DNA from: Humibacter ginsenosidimutans
GTDB lineage: Bacteria > Actinomycetota > Actinomycetes > Actinomycetales > Microbacteriaceae
Direction of reading: 5' to 3'
DNA length: 64,000 nucleotides
Assembly (NCBI RefSeq): GCF_007859675.1
Contig: NZ_CP042305.1
Coordinates: forward strand, 3,782,001-3,846,000
Position numbers and translations under genes: made by a program. The notes under the pieces were generated by a model. That model made no database searches, was not told the origin of the DNA, and saw only the letters and a list, made by a program, of their open reading frames with translations. Positions 61,086 through 64,000 of this stretch are shown here, piece by piece (position 1 is the stretch's first letter; each line of letters opens with the position of its first letter).

Positions 61086-62558
61086 GTGAGTGATTCCCGG
61101 GCCCCGTTAGACGTCGTCCTCATCGGCGGGGGCATCATGAGCGCGACCCTCGGCACCATGATCCAGCGGCTTCAGCCCGACTGGAGCATCCGCATCTACG
61201 AGAGCCTCGGCGAGGTGGCGCGGGAGAGCTCCAACCCGTGGAACAACGCGGGCACCGGCCACGCGGCCCTCTGCGAGCTCAACTACATGCCAGAGGCGAA
61301 AGACGGCAGCGTCACGCCCGACAAGGCCATCAGCATCAACGAGCAGTTCCAGTTGAGCAGGCAGTTCTGGTCCTCGCTGGCGGACAACGGCGAGTTGACC
61401 ACGTCGTTCATCAACTCCACGCCGCACATGACGTTCGTGCGCGGCGGCGACAACGTGAAGTATCTGCGCAAGCGATACGCGGCGCTCAAGGACCAGCCCC
61501 TGTTCTCGGGCATCGAGTACTCCGAAGACCACAAGGTGATCCGCGAGTGGGCGCCGCTGCTCATCAAGGGCCGCACGCGCGAGCCGATCGCCGCCACGCA
61601 CACCGACCTCGGCACCGACGTCGACTTCGGCGCACTCACGAACGCGCTGTTCGAGGGACTCACCGAGCGCGGTGCCGAGCTGTGGCTGAACTGCCGGGTC
61701 AAGAGCATCCGTCGCACGGGAGAGGGCAACTGGCGGCTCAAGGTCAAGCACACCGTCGGCAACACCCCGCACACCGTGGATGCCCGGTTCGTCTTCGTCG
61801 GAGCGGGCGGCGGCGCGCTGCACCTGCTGCAGTCCTCCGGCATCGACGAGATCAAGGGGTTCGGCGGATTCCCGATCAGCGGCAAGTTCTTCCGCACCAC
61901 GAACCCGAAGCTGGTCGCCCAGCACCAGGCCAAGGTGTACGGCAAGGCAGCCGTCGGGGCGCCGCCGATGTCGGTGCCGCACCTCGACACCCGCGTCGTC
62001 AACGGCGAGACCTCCCTGCTGTTCGGCCCCTACGCAGGCTTCAGCCCGAAGTTCCTCAAGAAGGGCTCCTGGTGGGATCTGCCCGGCTCGATCCGGGCGG
62101 GCAACATCGGCCCGATGCTCGCGGTGGCCCGTGACAACCTCGATCTCATGAAGTACCTGATCGGCGAGCTGTTGGCCTCCCGCGCGAAGAAGCTGAAGGC
62201 GCTGCAGGAGTTCATGCCAACGGCCAAGGGCGACGACTGGGAACTCATCACCGCCGGACAGCGCGTGCAGGTCATGAAGAAGGATGCCAAGCGCGGCGGT
62301 GTGCTGCAGTTCGGCACCGAGGTGGTCGCGGCGTCAGACGGCACGATCGCGGGCCTGCTCGGCGCCTCGCCGGGGGCATCCACCGCGGTGCCGATCATGC
62401 TCGACCTGCTCGAGCGGTGCTTCCCGCAGCAGTGGGGAGAGTGGGAGCCCAAGCTCAAGGAGCTGATCCCCACGATGGGCACCACGCTCAACGACAAGCC
62501 GGAGAAGGCCGCCCAGGTCATCGCGGAGACGTCGAAGGCGCTCGGCCTCAGCGACTGA
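61086..62558 (+). CDS. mqo: Malate:quinone oxidoreductase
   Basis: The 490-aa FAD enzyme oxidises malate to oxaloacetate and reduces quinone at the membrane. It shows [14 protein letters not shown] (FAD-binding), [20 protein letters not shown] and the C-terminal [15 protein letters not shown] 61086 is chosen because the family starts just before [10 protein letters not shown]. Confidence 0.95.
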   Translation: MSDSRAPLDVVLIGGGIMSATLGTMIQRLQPDWSIRIYESLGEVARESSNPWNNAGTGHAALCELNYMPEAKDGSVTPDKAISINEQFQLSRQFWSSLADNGELTTSFINSTPHMTFVRGGDNVKYLRKRYAALKDQPLFSGIEYSEDHKVIREWAPLLIKGRTREPIAATHTDLGTDVDFGALTNALFEGLTERGAELWLNCRVKSIRRTGEGNWRLKVKHTVGNTPHTVDARFVFVGAGGGALHLLQSSGIDEIKGFGGFPISGKFFRTTNPKLVAQHQAKVYGKAAVGAPPMSVPHLDTRVVNGETSLLFGPYAGFSPKFLKKGSWWDLPGSIRAGNIGPMLAVARDNLDLMKYLIGELLASRAKKLKALQEFMPTAKGDDWELITAGQRVQVMKKDAKRGGVLQFGTEVVAASDGTIAGLLGASPGASTAVPIMLDLLERCFPQQWGEWEPKLKELIPTMGTTLNDKPEKAAQVIAETSKALGLSD

Positions 62559-62571
62559 CGCTGGTCCGGCG

Positions 62572-62671
62572 GGCCGAGGCTCGCCGCGAAGCGGCGCGTC
62601 TCGAAACCTCTCCGCCGCGAGCACACGGGATTTCGCGATGCGCGCCGACGAGGCGTGCTCCTCGACTCGCG
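62572..62671. repeat. Degenerate GGTTGAGGAGC-type palindrome
   Basis: GGCCGAGGCTCGCCGCG then GCGGCGCGTCTCGAAACC on the left, and GCGTGCTCCTCGACTCGCG on the right, follow the pattern of the family with several changes. It lies just after mqo. Confidence 0.55.
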
Positions 62672-62759
62672 TGACTCACCGCAGGCGGCGCGCAGTCGTT
62701 CACCTGCTCGTTGCCTGGCGTGCGCCCGCCGTTCTTCTGGTCCGGCCACGGTGTTCCCC

Positions 62760-64000
62760 GTGCTGAAAAAGTTCTCAGGTCTCCTCGCCCTCACGGCGGG
62801 CCCGGCGCTCGTTCTCGTCGGCCTGCTCGCTGTGCCATCGGCCGCCTCGGCCGTCGAGAGCACCGGCCAGATCCGCATCACCGAGTGGGAGTACAACGGC
62901 TCGGAGTTCGCCGAGTTCACCAACCTCGACACCGAGTCGATCGACCTGGCGGGGTGGTCCTTCTCCGACAGTGCCGCGCACGCAGGCGATGTCGATCTCA
63001 GCTCCGCGGGCATCGTCGCGCCGGGCGAGTCCTTCATCCTGAGCGAGGCATCCGCAGCCGACTTCCGCTCCGAGTGGGGCCTCGCGGACACGGTCAAGGT
63101 CATCGGCGGCAACACGCAGAACCTCGGGCGCGCCGACGCGATCAACATCTACGACGGCACAGGCACGCTGATCGACTCACTGAGCTATGACGACCAGTCA
63201 GGCAACGGTCCGCGCACCGACAAGGCCAGCGCCTGGCCGTCGAGCGAAGCCGACCTCGGCGCGAACAAGGCCGCCGAGTGGACGCTGTCGACCGTCGGCG
63301 ACGCCGAGGGGAGTTGGAAATCCGCCTCCGGCTACATCGGATCGCCCGGCGTCAGCCGCTTCGCGACGAGCTCGTCAGGCGGTGACGGCGGCTCGGGCGG
63401 CGAGAGCACCGCCTATCACTCGGTGAAGATCAACGAGGTCACCTCCGCCAACGACGACCCGTACCACGACGCCTACGAGCTCGTGAACACGTCGGACGCG
63501 GCGATCGACGTCGCCGACTGGAAGCAGGCCGACAGCGGCAGCACGCCGGCGGCTCTGGATGCCCCGAATGGCACGGTCATCCCCGCTCACGGCTATCTCG
63601 TACTGCTGTCGAACAAGGGGCTGAGCTCCGACGGCGACGCCGTGAAGCTGTACCTCGCCGACGGCACAACGCTCGTGGACTCGGTGAGCTGGGGCGTCAA
63701 CGACGCAGAGCCGGGCTCGTGGTCCCGGTGCCCCGACGCGAGCGGAACCTGGAGCCACACGGCGACGGCGAGCTGGGGAGCATCCAACGCGACGGCGTGC
63801 GCAGGCACGATCATCGCGCCGAGCGACCCCGGCGACGGCGGAACACAGGTGCCCTGTCAGACCGAGGCGCCCAGCGGCAGCGGGCCCGCGATCGCCGGAG
63901 GCGTCGCCTGGCCGGGCTCCCAGGACTGGACGGTCGCCGACCACCAGTGCGAGTTCGTGACGGCGCTTTCGGGCCAGGACGTCTCGGGTCTCGACATCGA
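62760..64000 (+). CDS. Secreted lamin-tail-domain protein, cut by the window end
   Basis: The protein starts with a signal peptide (KKFSGLLALTAGPALVLVG, cleavage near AASA). Two lamin-tail (LTD) domains follow: IRITEWEYNGSEFAEFTNLD with LAGWSFSD, then VKINEVTSANDDPYHDAYEL with VADWKQADS. A Gly/Ser linker lies between them. After a Pro/Asp/Gly linker a third domain begins (GVAWPGSQDWTVADHQCEF) and runs off the window. GTG 62760 or GTG 62751 could be the start. LTD proteins are often fused to secreted nucleases or phosphatases; the end is not visible. Confidence 0.8.
   Translation, partial: MLKKFSGLLALTAGPALVLVGLLAVPSAASAVESTGQIRITEWEYNGSEFAEFTNLDTESIDLAGWSFSDSAAHAGDVDLSSAGIVAPGESFILSEASAADFRSEWGLADTVKVIGGNTQNLGRADAINIYDGTGTLIDSLSYDDQSGNGPRTDKASAWPSSEADLGANKAAEWTLSTVGDAEGSWKSASGYIGSPGVSRFATSSSGGDGGSGGESTAYHSVKINEVTSANDDPYHDAYELVNTSDAAIDVADWKQADSGSTPAALDAPNGTVIPAHGYLVLLSNKGLSSDGDAVKLYLADGTTLVDSVSWGVNDAEPGSWSRCPDASGTWSHTATASWGASNATACAGTIIAPSDPGDGGTQVPCQTEAPSGSGPAIAGGVAWPGSQDWTVADHQCEFVTALSGQDVSGLDI

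Overview
The window is high-GC actinobacterial DNA. Gene content (lysC, asd, mqo, an ECF41-type sigma factor, a ThrE-type exporter), frequent GTG starts and the recurrent GCATCC/GGATGC words suggest Microbacteriaceae; this is inference, since no rRNA marker is present. I saw no rRNA, tRNA or CRISPR array.

Bases 1-32.3 kb form a defence island. A Fic AMPylator (83-1354) and a helical membrane-type protein (1471-2682) precede a type 1 BREX operon: brxA, brxB, brxC, pglX, pglZ, brxL (2811-18942). Its pglX is unusual. The N-terminal methyltransferase and specificity part (7524-10085) faces a silent, inverted specificity cassette (10059-11167). Two nested pairs of perfect inverted repeats, 25 bp and 381 bp, link the two, and both are in frame with both cassettes. 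A tyrosine recombinase (11300-12508) follows, and the conserved C-terminal domain of PglX is a separate gene (12611-13564). This looks like a split PglX whose specificity half can be shuffled in two segments. Downstream lie a GmrSD-type IV restriction gene broken at a T7 tract, a decayed DUF1801 gene, an HTH-MntA/HepT toxin-antitoxin pair, a 2222-residue HEPN/SF1 helicase/Vsr protein, an FRG-domain protein, and a frameshifted ADP-ribosylglycohydrolase-phosphatase fusion beside an NrtR-like regulator.

Bases 33-49 kb are mostly housekeeping and accessory genes: a GntR regulator, MutT-type Nudix hydrolase, ThrE exporter, SET protein, VapBC pair, ECF41 sigma factor with its AhpD-like partner and matched divergent promoters, MarR-MFS pair, aspartokinase lysC, several SDR oxidoreductases, a MarR regulator, a GDSL lipoprotein and a C-terminally shortened orphan type III-like methyltransferase.

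Bases 49-64 kb hold an FAD-dependent oxidoreductase, an L-fucose catabolic cluster (KDF dehydrogenase, L-fuconate dehydratase, aldo/keto reductase, mutarotase, FadR-type regulator), asd (about 14 kb from lysC), an APC permease, a MerR regulator with a small membrane protein, mqo, and a secreted lamin-tail-domain protein cut by the window end. Three families of intergenic palindromes are scattered through the right half. One of them supplies the stop codon of three unrelated genes.
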